From Micromonospora carbonacea (lineage in GTDB: Bacteria; Actinomycetota; Actinomycetes; Mycobacteriales; Micromonosporaceae): DNA of 64,000 nt. The notes under the pieces were generated by a model. It did not search any database and was not told where the DNA came from. It saw nothing but the letters and a program-made list of their open reading frames with translations. The DNA is taken from the NCBI RefSeq assembly GCF_014205165.1, contig NZ_JACHMZ010000001.1, forward strand, positions 2,440,501-2,504,500, given 5' to 3'. The translations under genes and the position numbers were made by a program. Below, piece after piece: positions 25,663-35,100 of the stretch (positions are counted from its first letter, which is position 1; every line of letters starts with the position of its first letter).

Positions 25663-26472
25663 TCAGCCCGGCTTGCGCGCGACGACGAAACTCTTGCGGT
25701 GCAGCTCCTCGTCGGCCTCTTCGACCAGCTCACCGAGGTGCAGCCCGTGGGTGGCCAGGTGCGTCAGGCCCGCCTCGCCCAGCAGCCGCCCGACCACCTC
25801 CGGCGCGAAGTAGGAGAACTCGTGCCGCTGGCGGAACCGCCGCCAGGTGATCCCGTCGTCGGTCGTGAACCGGTCGATCAGGTAGTCCGAGCCGTGCGGG
25901 TCGCGGCGCGACGACGCCCCGCGGACGACGGCGAACTCGTTCTCGCCGTCCTCCACGACCACGCGCGACGGGTGCCGCTGGTGGAATCCGGCGGTGCCGA
26001 GGTCGACGACGACCAGGCCGCCCGGCGTCAGCAGGGCGGACACCCCGCGCAGCGCGGCGGACAGCTCCTGCTCGTCGCGCAGGTAGATGAACGGCTCGCC
26101 CAGCGTCACCGCGACGTCGAACCTCCCGAGGTCGGGCAGCTCCCGCACGTCCGCGACGACGAAGCGCACCTGCCCGGCGCCCGGCTTCGCCCGGGCCTGC
26201 CGCAGCATCTCCGGCGAGACGTCGACCGCGGTGACCCGGTATCCCGCCTGAGCGAAGCGGACGGCGGCCTGACCGGTGCCGGCGCCCACGTCGAGAAGGC
26301 GTCGTCCGGGTGCGCCGTGCCGCTCGATCAGGCCCAGGTAGAGCGCGACCCAGCGGTCGTAGTCGTTGCGCCGGGTGACGTGGTCGTACGTGCCGGCGAT
26401 CGAGTCGTAGAGCGCCTGCACCGAGCGATCCGTCGCGCGCAGATCCGTCACCGTGGGCCCCCTGCCGTCCAT
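25663..26472 (-). CDS. SAM-dependent methyltransferase (class I)
   Basis: Cytoplasmic methyltransferase, 269 residues. Motif I LLDVGAGTGQAAVRFAQAG is at about 59-77, the acidic ribose-binding residue is in VTAVDVSPEMLRQA, then FVVADVRELP, FDVAVTLGEPFIYL and LTPGGLVVVDLG. The N-terminus QALYDSIAGTYDHVTRRNDYDRWVALYLGLIERHG is typical of ubiquinone/menaquinone-type small-molecule methyltransferases. Start is ATG 26472; GTG 26454 is an alternative. The open frame continues far upstream through the MFS gene, but only this part is protein-like. It sits in the leftward operon after the MFS gene and could methylate that pathway's product. Confidence 0.85.
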   Translation of the reverse strand: MDGRGPTVTDLRATDRSVQALYDSIAGTYDHVTRRNDYDRWVALYLGLIERHGAPGRRLLDVGAGTGQAAVRFAQAGYRVTAVDVSPEMLRQARAKPGAGQVRFVVADVRELPDLGRFDVAVTLGEPFIYLRDEQELSAALRGVSALLTPGGLVVVDLGTAGFHQRHPSRVVVEDGENEFAVVRGASSRRDPHGSDYLIDRFTTDDGITWRRFRQRHEFSYFAPEVVGRLLGEAGLTHLATHGLHLGELVEEADEELHRKSFVVARKPG

Positions 26473-26495
26473 CGCCGCCGCCGCACAGGGAAAGG

Positions 26496-27764
26496 CTAGG
26501 TGTGCCTTGTGGACGACGAGTGGACGCCGGCCGGCGGCGGCCCCGGGACGTTCCCGCCGCGCAGGCGCAGCAGCGGCAGGCAGGACACGAGCAGGCCGAC
26601 GGCGCCCACCCACAGGGCCGCCCGGGCGTCGGCGGCGGCCCCCAGCACGGTGCCCAGCAGCGCGCCCAGCGGCATCGCCCCGCCGAGCAGGAACCGCATG
26701 GTGGCGTTCATCCGGCCCAGCAGGTCGGGCGGGCACAGCCGCTGGCGCAGGCTGACCTGGGCCACCGTGGAGGCCGTCGCGCCCGCCCACAGCACCAGGT
26801 AGCCGCCGGCCGCCAACCAGATCCGGCCGGCGCTGTCGATCAGGGGTGTGAGCAGCGCGAACGGTGCGGTGGCGAGGAGGCAGAGCCAGGCCGAGCGGTG
26901 CTGCCCGAGCCGCTGGGCCAGGCGGCGGGCCGCCAGCGCGCCGAGGATCCCGCCGGCGCCGCCCGCGCTGAAGTAGGCGCTGGCCGCCGCCGGGGACGCG
27001 CCCAGCTCGCTGACCAGCCGCACCGGCACCATCGCCTGCATCACCAGGGCGAACATGTTGTACGCGCCGCCGGCCAGCGCCAGCACGCGCAGCACCGGGT
27101 GGCGCAGCACGTACGCCACGCCCTCCCGGATCTGCCCGGCGAGCCGGGACCGGCCGGCGGGGGTGGCGGGCCGCGGGTCGGCCGCGCGGATCCGGGCCAG
27201 GTACGCGGCGGACCCGGCGAACCCCGCCGCGATCAGCAGCACGGCGGGTCCGGTGCCGGCCAGCTCGACGGCCAGCCCGGCCAGCGCGGGGCCGGTGACC
27301 TGCGCCACCGCGAGGGTGGTGCTCAGCCGGGCGTTGCCCTCGACCAGCTCGTCGGGCCGCACCACCCGGGGGAGGTAGCTCTGGTGCGCGACGTCGAAGA
27401 ACACCGTGAGCACCCCGACGCCGAGGACGACGACGTACAGCTGGCCGAGCGCCACGCCGCCCGGCGCCGCCGGCACGGCCAGCGAGGCGACGAGCGCGGC
27501 CCGCCCCAGGTCGGCGCCGATGAGCAGCCGCCGCTGCCGCACCCGGTCGACGACCGCGCCGGCGGGCAGGCCGACGACCAGGAACGCCACCGTGCCCAGC
27601 GTGCCGACCAGACCCACCTGCCAGGCGGAGGCGTGCAGCGGGCCGACCGCCACCAACGGCAGCGCCACCAGGGCCATCCGGGCGCCGAACTGGCTCGCGG
27701 CCGCCCCCAGCCACAGGGACCGGAAGTCGTGCTGCCGGAGCAGCCCGGAAGGGCGGTGCGCCAT
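26496..27764 (-). CDS. MFS transporter
   Basis: Membrane exporter of 422 residues, 12 predicted helices. It starts MAHRPSGLLRQHDFRSLWLGAAASQFGARMALVALPLVAV. The motif A loop is GAVVDRVRQRRLLIGADLGRAAL, and the long cytoplasmic loop IRAADPRPATPAGRSRLAGQIREGVAYVLRHPVLRVLAL is characteristic of the EntS/MFS_3-like group. The start codon lies one base after the stop of the condensation-like gene, so the two are co-translated. In context it would export the product of the leftward peptide-containing operon. Confidence 0.86.
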   Translation of the reverse strand: MAHRPSGLLRQHDFRSLWLGAAASQFGARMALVALPLVAVGPLHASAWQVGLVGTLGTVAFLVVGLPAGAVVDRVRQRRLLIGADLGRAALVASLAVPAAPGGVALGQLYVVVLGVGVLTVFFDVAHQSYLPRVVRPDELVEGNARLSTTLAVAQVTGPALAGLAVELAGTGPAVLLIAAGFAGSAAYLARIRAADPRPATPAGRSRLAGQIREGVAYVLRHPVLRVLALAGGAYNMFALVMQAMVPVRLVSELGASPAAASAYFSAGGAGGILGALAARRLAQRLGQHRSAWLCLLATAPFALLTPLIDSAGRIWLAAGGYLVLWAGATASTVAQVSLRQRLCPPDLLGRMNATMRFLLGGAMPLGALLGTVLGAAADARAALWVGAVGLLVSCLPLLRLRGGNVPGPPPAGVHSSSTRHT

Positions 27765-27765
27765 G

Positions 27766-29136
27766 TCAGGCCGGCGTCGCCCCGGTCGGGGCGTCGGCCG
27801 CCCGCAGCCAGGTCGCGCGCAGCAGGTCGGCGGCCCGGCCCGGCTCGATGTCGGGCCGCTCCGCCAGCAGCGCGAAGAACCGGACCAGGGCGGCGCCCAC
27901 CGGCTCGGCGGCCGGCAGCACCTCGGGGTCGTGGTGGACGGTCAGCTCGGGCCGCTCGGCCGACCAGGTGACCGCCAGGTGCAGCGCGTTGTGGGCGGGG
28001 AACCCGCGTCGGCCGGCGGGCGGGCGCACGGCGTCGCGCAGCGGCCGGCCCGCCGGACCGATCGTGGCGACGCCGAGGGGGTAGGTGCGCTCCGCCGCCA
28101 CCACGTTGAGCACCAGGCGACGCCGCTCGCGCAGCGCCTCGATGCCGCCGAAGTCGGTCAGCCAGCGGCCGAGCAGGGGCGGTGCGGCGGCGTTGGCGGC
28201 GGCGAGGCCGCGCACCCAGTCGGCGAGCGAGGCCGACGGGACGGTGTCCGGCGGCACGCTCACCACCGCCTCGTGCAGCGCGCCGGGGACCTCCAGGCTG
28301 TCCCGCGTCCACCGGCCGCCCCGCGCGTACAGCACCGGGACGTCCGCCTCGGCCCAGAGGCCCAGCAGGAACGACAGGGCGGCCAGGAGCAGGCCGGAGC
28401 CCGTCGCGCCGGTGCGCTCCCGGCCGCGCCGGATGGCCCCGGCGGTGTCGCCGTCCAGCCGCAGCGGCCAGGCAGCCGTCGCGGTGGTGTCCCGCCACGG
28501 TTTCCAGCGTCCGCCGGGAAAGGCGACGGCGGGGACCTCCCGGCTCATCGCCTCCGCCCAGAACTCCCGGGAGGCGGGCCGCCGCGGGTCCGCCGCGACC
28601 TCGGCCACGTGCGCGAAGAACGACGGCGCCGGCGGCGGCGTTCGCTCCGGATGCTCGTACGCCGCCGCCGCGCGGCGCACGAACCGGGTGTGCGTCGCGT
28701 GGTCGGCGAAGCCGTGGTCCACCACGAGGGCGAGCGCGTGCTCGTCCGGGGCCAGCCGCACCAGGCAGGCGCCGGCCAGCGGGTCGCGGCGCAGGTCGAT
28801 CGGCGCGTACACCGCGTCGCCGAGCGCCGCGCCGGCCGCCGCCAGCCGCCGGTCCGCCGGCACGTCGGCACAGTCCACCGTGGTCACCGGGAACGTCTGC
28901 CCGGCCCCGCACACCAGCTCGGGGCCCGGGGCGAACCGGGCCTGCCACACGTCGTTGCCGGCGGCGACGGCCCGCAGGGCGGCGGCCAGGCGGGGCACGT
29001 CCACCTCGCCGCGGACGTGCCACAGCGTCCAGGCCCGGGGCATCGGGTTGTGCCGGGGCAGGCCGGCCCCGTCGGTGTCGCTGAGCAGCAGCAGTTCCCG
29101 CTGCGCCCCGTAGGGCGCCACCCCCACCCGGCTCAC
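27766..29136 (-). CDS. Free-standing condensation-domain-like acyltransferase
   Basis: Soluble protein of 456 residues resembling a single NRPS condensation/PapA-type domain. The opening MSRVGVAPYGAQRELLLLSDTDG and PRAWTLWHVRGEVDVPRLAAALRAVAAGNDVWQARF match the start of C domains. The active-site region reads VVDHGFADH where HHxxxDG is expected: the catalytic second His and the Asp are kept, the first His and the Gly are not. Later REFWAEAM and a channel/latch region (about 330-400) fit the fold. There is no adenylation or carrier domain. GTG at 29136 overlaps the TPR gene stop, so the two are translationally coupled. It probably makes an amide or ester on an operon-encoded substrate; the acceptor is unknown. 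Confidence 0.75.
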   Translation of the reverse strand: MSRVGVAPYGAQRELLLLSDTDGAGLPRHNPMPRAWTLWHVRGEVDVPRLAAALRAVAAGNDVWQARFAPGPELVCGAGQTFPVTTVDCADVPADRRLAAAGAALGDAVYAPIDLRRDPLAGACLVRLAPDEHALALVVDHGFADHATHTRFVRRAAAAYEHPERTPPPAPSFFAHVAEVAADPRRPASREFWAEAMSREVPAVAFPGGRWKPWRDTTATAAWPLRLDGDTAGAIRRGRERTGATGSGLLLAALSFLLGLWAEADVPVLYARGGRWTRDSLEVPGALHEAVVSVPPDTVPSASLADWVRGLAAANAAAPPLLGRWLTDFGGIEALRERRRLVLNVVAAERTYPLGVATIGPAGRPLRDAVRPPAGRRGFPAHNALHLAVTWSAERPELTVHHDPEVLPAAEPVGAALVRFFALLAERPDIEPGRAADLLRATWLRAADAPTGATPA

Positions 29137-31637
29137 CCCTCGAACGCGGGCAGCCCCGGCCACGCCGGCTGGCCCGCGGCCCAGGCTGCCAGCACCCCCC
29201 GGTCGTCGGGCAGCCGGCCGCGCAGGTGCAGGTCGCGCAGCCGGCGCAGCGGCGTCACGCCGGTCGGCCAGTGCGCGAGCGACCGGCGGTAGCACTCGGC
29301 GGCCAGGTCGGCCCGGCCCAGCTGCTCGTGGACCTGGCCGGCGTTGAACCAGGAGATGCGGCCGTACGGGAACTGCAGGTGCGCGGCCCGCAGGTACGCA
29401 TCGAGCGCGCCGCCGACGTCGCCGGCCTGGTACCGCAGCTCCCCGGCGGTGAGCCAGGTCTTCGGGTCGATCGGGTCGATCCGCTCCGCCAGCTCGTCCA
29501 CCAGGGCCAGTGCGGTGTCGCGTTCGCCGAGGTACGTGTGGGTGCGCACGGCGGTCTCCACGGCCGGGAAGTAGTTGTCGGCGGCGATGACCCGGGTGTG
29601 CGCGTCGTGCCCGGTCAGCTCCCGGGCGATGCCCAGCCACCGGTCCATGTCCGCGCGCAGCAGGTCACGGTCGCCGGTGAGGAACGGCAGGAACCCCATG
29701 GCCCGGAACCATCTGCTGGTCATGATCGCGGCATCGAACTCCGACACCTCGGGCAGTGCCGTGTACCGGGCCAGGTCCTCCTCCCCGAGCTTGCGCCAGC
29801 GGGCAATGGTCTCGGGCTCCCGACGCCGGGCCGCGTTGACCGTGGCGTTGATGGTGGTGACCACCCGCGTGCGGGCGTACCGGACGTCGTCGCCGAGCTG
29901 CTCGTAGAGCGTGCGGAAGTGCGGCTCCAGCTCGGCGGTGTGCCCCGTGGTGAGCATCTGCTCGGCGAAGAGCCAGCTGGCCAGCGCGTACGCGCTCTCG
30001 GGGTCGCGCACCGGCACGTCCGGCCCGGGAAGGATGCCCCGGGCCTCGGCGTGGAAACCCACGGCGGACAGCAGCCGGCCCAGCAGCGCCCGGTCCAGCA
30101 GCGGCAGGTCCGACGCGTGGGCCAGCCGGTCCCGCACCCTGGGCGGGCAGCCGTCGGGTGCCGCCAGCCACGTCCGGTAGTCGGCCGAGGCGCCACCGGA
30201 GGCGTACCCGTACACCGTGGCCGTCGCCTGCATCTCGTCGCGGAACATGGCGGCGGTGGCCCGCTGCGGGTGGATCTCCCGGAACCACGGCTCGCGGCGC
30301 TCCAGCACGGCGGCGTACGACATCAGTGGCGTGTGGATCGCGACCGGCGGGGTGTCGACCGGGTCGAGGATCTCGCTCGGGCTCAGGTCGAGAAACGGCC
30401 GGTAGCGCTCGATCGGGAGCGGCCGCGCCCCCGCCGCCGGCTCCCGCGCCGCGCCCGCCGGCTCCCGCGCCGCGACCGCCCACCGCACCGCGTCGGCGCA
30501 GACCGTGCCGCCCAGCGCCGGGCGTCGCGCCACCAGGACCGCCAACCGGTCCTGCTCCTCGCCGCGGTCCGAGGTGAGCAGGTCGGCGAGCGCCCCCACC
30601 AGCTCGCCGGCGTCGGCCGGAGACGCCGGTCCAGCGGGGCCGGCTGTCGCGGCGGGCGCGTCGTCCTCGACGGCCGAGGTGGGGGCCGCCAGGTCGAGCA
30701 GCCCGGCCAGCGCCGCGGTCCGCTCCGTCAGCCCGGTCCGGGCCGCCACCCGGTAGTGGGTGCGGGCCGCCTCCCGGTCGCCCGCCGCCCGGGCCGCGTC
30801 AGCCGCGAGGAGCCGGGTCGCCGCGCCGGTCGGGTCGAGGTCGAGGGCGACGCCGGCGAACTCGCGCGCCGGCCCGCCGCCGGTCGCGCCGGTCTCGTCC
30901 AGGGCGGCGCGGGCGGCGGCCCGCAGCAGCGCCAGCGCGGCGTCGCGCGCGAGGAAGTCGTCCCGGTCCGTCCCCAGGTCGCGGGCGACGGCGCGGACGG
31001 TGTCGGCCTCGGGCGTCGGCCCGCCCGGGCTGCGCAGCCGCACGGCGAGGACCCGGGCCCGGGCGACCACGCCGAGCCGGTCGCCGGCCAGGCCGGCAGC
31101 CAGCGACTCCGCCACGGCGAGCGCTTCGGCGGCCGGCTGCCCGTCCGCTGCGACCCGGCCGGCGTGGGCCAGTGCGGTGGCGAGGCGGACCGGCAGGCCC
31201 GCCGCCTCGGGTGGCACCGCGGGAAGCGGTTGCCGGCCGTCCTCGGCGAGCAGCAGGTCGCGCCAGGCGCGCACCGGGGAGGGTGCGTCGCCACCGAGCC
31301 GCCGCAGCAGTCTCGCGGCGTCCTCCCGGCGGCCGAGCGCGCGCATCAGGCGGGCCGCCCACAGCAGACCGGCGGGGTCGTCCGCTTTGAGTCGTTCCTG
31401 CACTTCGGGCGGCGCGACGAGGGTGTCCGTGGCGTCGAGCAGGCCGCAGCGGCGCATCGTGCGGCGCAGGCCGGCGGGCGGCGCGTGTGCGGGCAACCAG
31501 CCGCACGGGTCGGGCCGGCCGACCCAGAACAGCGCCGCCTCGGCGACCAGGGCCGGCGGGACCGCGGGATCGGCGGTCAGGTCGATCAGCGGGCGCAGCG
31601 GCAGCGCCGCCGGATCCCGCCAGGCGATGTCGGCCAT
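29133..31637 (-). CDS. Large TPR-containing protein of unknown function
   Basis: Cytoplasmic all-helical protein, 834 residues, no signal peptide or membrane segment. Two C-terminal TPR units are readable: DPKTWLTAGELRYQAGDVGGALDAYLRAAHLQFP, then ISWFNAGQVHEQLGRADLAAECYRRSLAHWP. More degenerate helical repeats fill residues 70-330, and an acidic Ala/Pro/Gly-rich linker separates the halves (about 335-400). The central region (about 420-700; DLSPSEILDPVDTPPVAIHTPLMSY) is not recognised. ATG 31637 has an excellent GGGAGGTAAG RBS. It lies 94 bases after the 20-residue peptide gene and is coupled to the condensation-like gene, so it could be a scaffold or peptide-binding partner in that pathway. 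Confidence 0.8.
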   Translation of the reverse strand: MADIAWRDPAALPLRPLIDLTADPAVPPALVAEAALFWVGRPDPCGWLPAHAPPAGLRRTMRRCGLLDATDTLVAPPEVQERLKADDPAGLLWAARLMRALGRREDAARLLRRLGGDAPSPVRAWRDLLLAEDGRQPLPAVPPEAAGLPVRLATALAHAGRVAADGQPAAEALAVAESLAAGLAGDRLGVVARARVLAVRLRSPGGPTPEADTVRAVARDLGTDRDDFLARDAALALLRAAARAALDETGATGGGPAREFAGVALDLDPTGAATRLLAADAARAAGDREAARTHYRVAARTGLTERTAALAGLLDLAAPTSAVEDDAPAATAGPAGPASPADAGELVGALADLLTSDRGEEQDRLAVLVARRPALGGTVCADAVRWAVAAREPAGAAREPAAGARPLPIERYRPFLDLSPSEILDPVDTPPVAIHTPLMSYAAVLERREPWFREIHPQRATAAMFRDEMQATATVYGYASGGASADYRTWLAAPDGCPPRVRDRLAHASDLPLLDRALLGRLLSAVGFHAEARGILPGPDVPVRDPESAYALASWLFAEQMLTTGHTAELEPHFRTLYEQLGDDVRYARTRVVTTINATVNAARRREPETIARWRKLGEEDLARYTALPEVSEFDAAIMTSRWFRAMGFLPFLTGDRDLLRADMDRWLGIARELTGHDAHTRVIAADNYFPAVETAVRTHTYLGERDTALALVDELAERIDPIDPKTWLTAGELRYQAGDVGGALDAYLRAAHLQFPYGRISWFNAGQVHEQLGRADLAAECYRRSLAHWPTGVTPLRRLRDLHLRGRLPDDRGVLAAWAAGQPAWPGLPAFEG

Positions 31638-31731
31638 CCCTTACCTCCCGGCCCGGTCGGTTGGTGCGGTGCCGAGGGGCGGACACGCGACGATGGGACA
31701 GCCCGCGCCCGCCCGGTTGGTGACCGGCGGG

Positions 31732-31794
31732 TCAGTTGATGACGGCGTTGATCAGGCCCACGGCGGATCCTTCGAGGTCCTCGTAACGCTCCAT
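31732..31794 (-). CDS. 20-residue peptide, possible RiPP or signal precursor
   Basis: MERYEDLEGSAVGLINAVIN followed by TGA. The ATG at 31794 is preceded by GGAGGAGGTGCC, one of the strongest ribosome-binding sites in the window, and a good promoter lies about 60-90 bases upstream on the same strand. It is the first gene of the operon that continues into the TPR, condensation-like, MFS and methyltransferase genes. An acidic N-terminal half (ERYEDLEG) before a neutral hydrophobic C-terminal half suggests a tiny leader plus core, like other very short peptide precursors. No Cys, Ser only once. A leader peptide regulating the operon is the alternative. Confidence 0.6.
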   Translation of the reverse strand: MERYEDLEGSAVGLINAVIN

Positions 31795-31854
31795 GCTCGG
31801 CACCTCCTCCCGATCACGTGAGGAAGACGGGCGATGACGGCCCCTGCTGCCGCC

Positions 31855-31883
31855 ATTCTCGCCCAGCCAGCGATGTCAGTCAA
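31855..31883 (-). promoter_or_regulatory. Promoter of the peptide/TPR operon
   Basis: On the minus strand, TTGACT (31883-31878), a 17-base spacer and GAGAAT (31860-31855). Transcription would begin near 31848, about 54 bases ahead of the 20-residue peptide gene. Confidence 0.55.
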
Positions 31884-32112
31884 TCAAAGGGGTTTGCCGT
31901 CGAAGAGCGGTTCCGCGCCCCGGGCTCGGCGCGGGTACCCACAGCCGGCAGCGGACGCGGCCGTGCCGTCTCGGCCGGGCTCCCCGGCGGGCGGCTGAAC
32001 GCTCAGCGGCAAGCGAGGCCGTGGACTTGGCGCCCACCTGACGACAGTGCACTCAGAATGTGCGTACCTTGCACGCAAGAAGCGCGGCCGCCCGCATGGG
32101 CATCATGGCCCC
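31884..32112. other. Upstream region of the LanM gene
   Basis: Non-coding by eye. A short palindrome CTTGC-AC-GCAAG lies at 32068-32079, about 33 bases before the LanM start, and may bind a regulator. No clear -10/-35 pair for the LanM gene was found. Confidence 0.4.
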
Positions 32113-35100
32113 ATGACCACCGCACCGACCTTGCGGGCCGCCGGCGATCTCCCTGCCACCGGCCCGGATGGCTCCTGGTGGGCTCCCGCCCTGGCACTGC
32201 ATGAGCGGATCCATGGCATCGGCCAACTCCGCGATTCCGCGGATGAGGTCGCCTGCGCCCGGTTCGATCGATGGCGTGGTCGCTACGGTCCGCAGGGCGA
32301 GGCGGCCTTCCAGCGAAGGCTGGCGGATCTCGGAATCGACCAGGCTGTGGTGCTGCGGCTGCTCGGCGAGCCGCCCGCAGTCCTGGCCGCCCGTGCGGAG
32401 AGACCCCGATGGGCGCGGGCCGTGGAGGAAGCCCTGCGGTCCGCGGTGCCGCCGGCCGCCGATGTTCCGGTGCCGACCCGGTGGGAGGACGCGTTCGCCT
32501 GGTCGGTGCAGCCATTGGTGACGGCGACAGTGAGGCAGCTTGCCAGACGACTGCCGCCGCACCGATTCGTGTCGTGGCTGGACGTGCCCGCAGTGCTCGC
32601 CGGGTTCGGCGCCGATCTGGGCCACAGGCTGGTGACGATGGCCGCTCCCACGTTCGTCGCCCAACTGCACGCGTGGCGGGACGCGGGCCGACTGCGTGGC
32701 AGGGACAGCCGGCAGAGGTTCGTGGACTTCGTCCGGATGCTCAGCGAGACGTCCGGGCTGTGGGAGCTGTTCACGGACTACCCTGTGCTCGCTCGTCTGC
32801 TGGCCGAGACCAGCCGGAGCGAGCTTGACGCGTTGACTCGGCTGCTGAGCCGATTCGCCGACGATCGCGACGGGATCGTGCGCGTCGTGCTTGGCGGTGT
32901 CGACCCGGGACCGCTTTGCGGCATCAGCGCGGGCCTGGGCGATCCACACCAACGGGGGGAGGGCGTCCGGCTGCTTCACTTCACCGGTGGCACCCGGATC
33001 GTCTACAAGCCCCGCGGGGTTCAGGCCCAGGTCCACCTCGGAGGGATGGTCCGCTGGCTGTCCACCACCGTCCCCGGGCTCGATCTGCGCACTCCCGCCG
33101 TTCTCGCCGTCTCCGGGCACGGCTGGCAGGAGTTCGTCGGGCACCAGCCGGTCACCGGCACCGAGGCCGCGTCGGCCTACTACCGCCGACTCGGCGCGTT
33201 GCTCGTCCTGTTGCATGTCACGCACACCACCGACATGCACTGCGAGAACGTGGTGGCTGCCGGCGACCAGCCCCTGGTGATCGATGCGGAGACCCTCTTC
33301 CACCCCTATCTGTCGACCATCGATCGCAACGACGACCCCGCCCTGCTGGCCCTGGCAACCTCGGTGATCCGCACCGGGATGTTGCCCTGCGCCGGGTTCG
33401 GTGGGTTCGGCGGAACGGACACCTCGGCGTTGGCCGGGGCCACCGGGGCCCCCGTCGTCCGATGGGAAGCGGCCGGCACCGACCAGATGCGCGTTGCCGC
33501 CAGGGTCATGCACTGGGGGGCCGGGCACAGCCGTCCCCATCTGGACGGAAAGCCGACGGATCCCGGCGACTACCTGTCCGAGCTGCTGCATGGGTTCCGG
33601 TTGGCCTACGACGCGGTGCGCCGGAACCGGGACCGACTGGCCGCCATGGTGGGTCGGTGCACCGACTTCGACGTACGGGTGGTCGCCCGCCCGACCCGCC
33701 GCTATCGGGCGATGCTGGACGAGGCCGGTCGCCCGGAGGCCCTGCGTGACGGAATGGACCGGGACCAGGCGTTCGACCCGCTCTGGATCGAGGCCAACGA
33801 CCCGGTGCGGCGAGCCCTCGCGACGCACGAGGCAATCGACCTGTGGGCCGGCGACATCCCACTGGTCACGGCCCGGCCCGGCGACCGTGACCTGTGGACA
33901 TCGAACTCGATCCGGCTGCCGAGGCTGCTGGACCGACCGGTGGGCGATCGGGCCAAGGACATGCTCAGCCGGCTCGGCGACGTCGACCGTCGGGACCAGG
34001 AGTGGATCCTGACGGCATCCCTCGCCACCCGGGTGCCTCTTCCGGCGCATCGCTGCTCCGGCCGCTCGTTGGCGCGGATGGACGGGATCGCCGCCCCGCC
34101 CCAGCGCCTGCTCGCCGCCGCCTGCGAGATCGCCGCCCGGCTCGTCGCCACCGGCATCTCCGACGGCGACCGGATCAACTGGTTGGGGCTCGAACCAGTG
34201 GATGGGCAGCGCTGGCTGCTCCTGCCCACCGGAGCCGGCCTTGCCGACGGAAATCTCGGCATTGCCCTGTTCCTGGCCGAGGTGGCCCGGCTGAGTGGGG
34301 TACCGAGATTCGCCGCCGCAGCCCGGCACGCCATACGCGGCTATCCCCAGCTGTGTCAGCTGTTGAAACAACAGCCGGAGTTGGCGGCGGCGATCGGTTG
34401 CGGCGGCCTGTCCGGGCTGGGCGGTATGGCGTACGGCCTTTCCAGACTGGGGATGCTGCTGCGGGACGCGGAGATCGCCGCACTCGCCGCGGACACCGTC
34501 GGGCTGACCGCCCATGCGGTGGAGCGGTCCTCGATCGACTGGCGGGACGGCACCGCCGGTTGCCTGGCCGCGATGCTTGCCGTCCACCGCGACCTGGGGC
34601 TGCCTTCCGCGGGGCGGCTGGCCCATCGCTGCTTCGATCTGCTGGCCCCTGTCGTGTCCGGTGCGGAACCGGATGCCCTGCCCAACTCGTTCGCCACGGG
34701 CTGGGTCGGCGTCAGCCTCGCCCTGCACAGGATGGCGGGCGCTTTCCCCCGCTGCCGGCCCCTCGCCGCGCGGGCCGTTGCGCTGCTCTCGGCCGCTCCA
34801 GCGCCGGTGCCCGGCGAGCCGGGCTTGTGTGCGGGCGACGCGGGACGGTTGTTGGGCGCGGTTGTCGGAGCCGTGTCCAGCAGCGACGCCGAACAGGGAG
34901 TTCAGGCTGCGGCCAGCCGGCCGCTTCTGCGGGATCTGAGCCTGTGCCACGGAGAACTCAGTGTGACCGAGGCATTGACCGCGCTGGCCGGGACCGGCCG
35001 TCATCCCGGGGCTGTGCAGGTCCGCCGCCGTCGCGCGAGCCTGGTCCTTGACGCCATCCGTCGACACGGTCCGATCTGCAGCACTCCGGAAGAGGTGGAG

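Noticed and set aside
26473..27714. In-frame upstream extension of the methyltransferase, making a 683-aa fusion
   Set aside because: The extension lies over the MFS gene in another frame and is low-complexity; the methyltransferase has a normal N-terminus at 26472.
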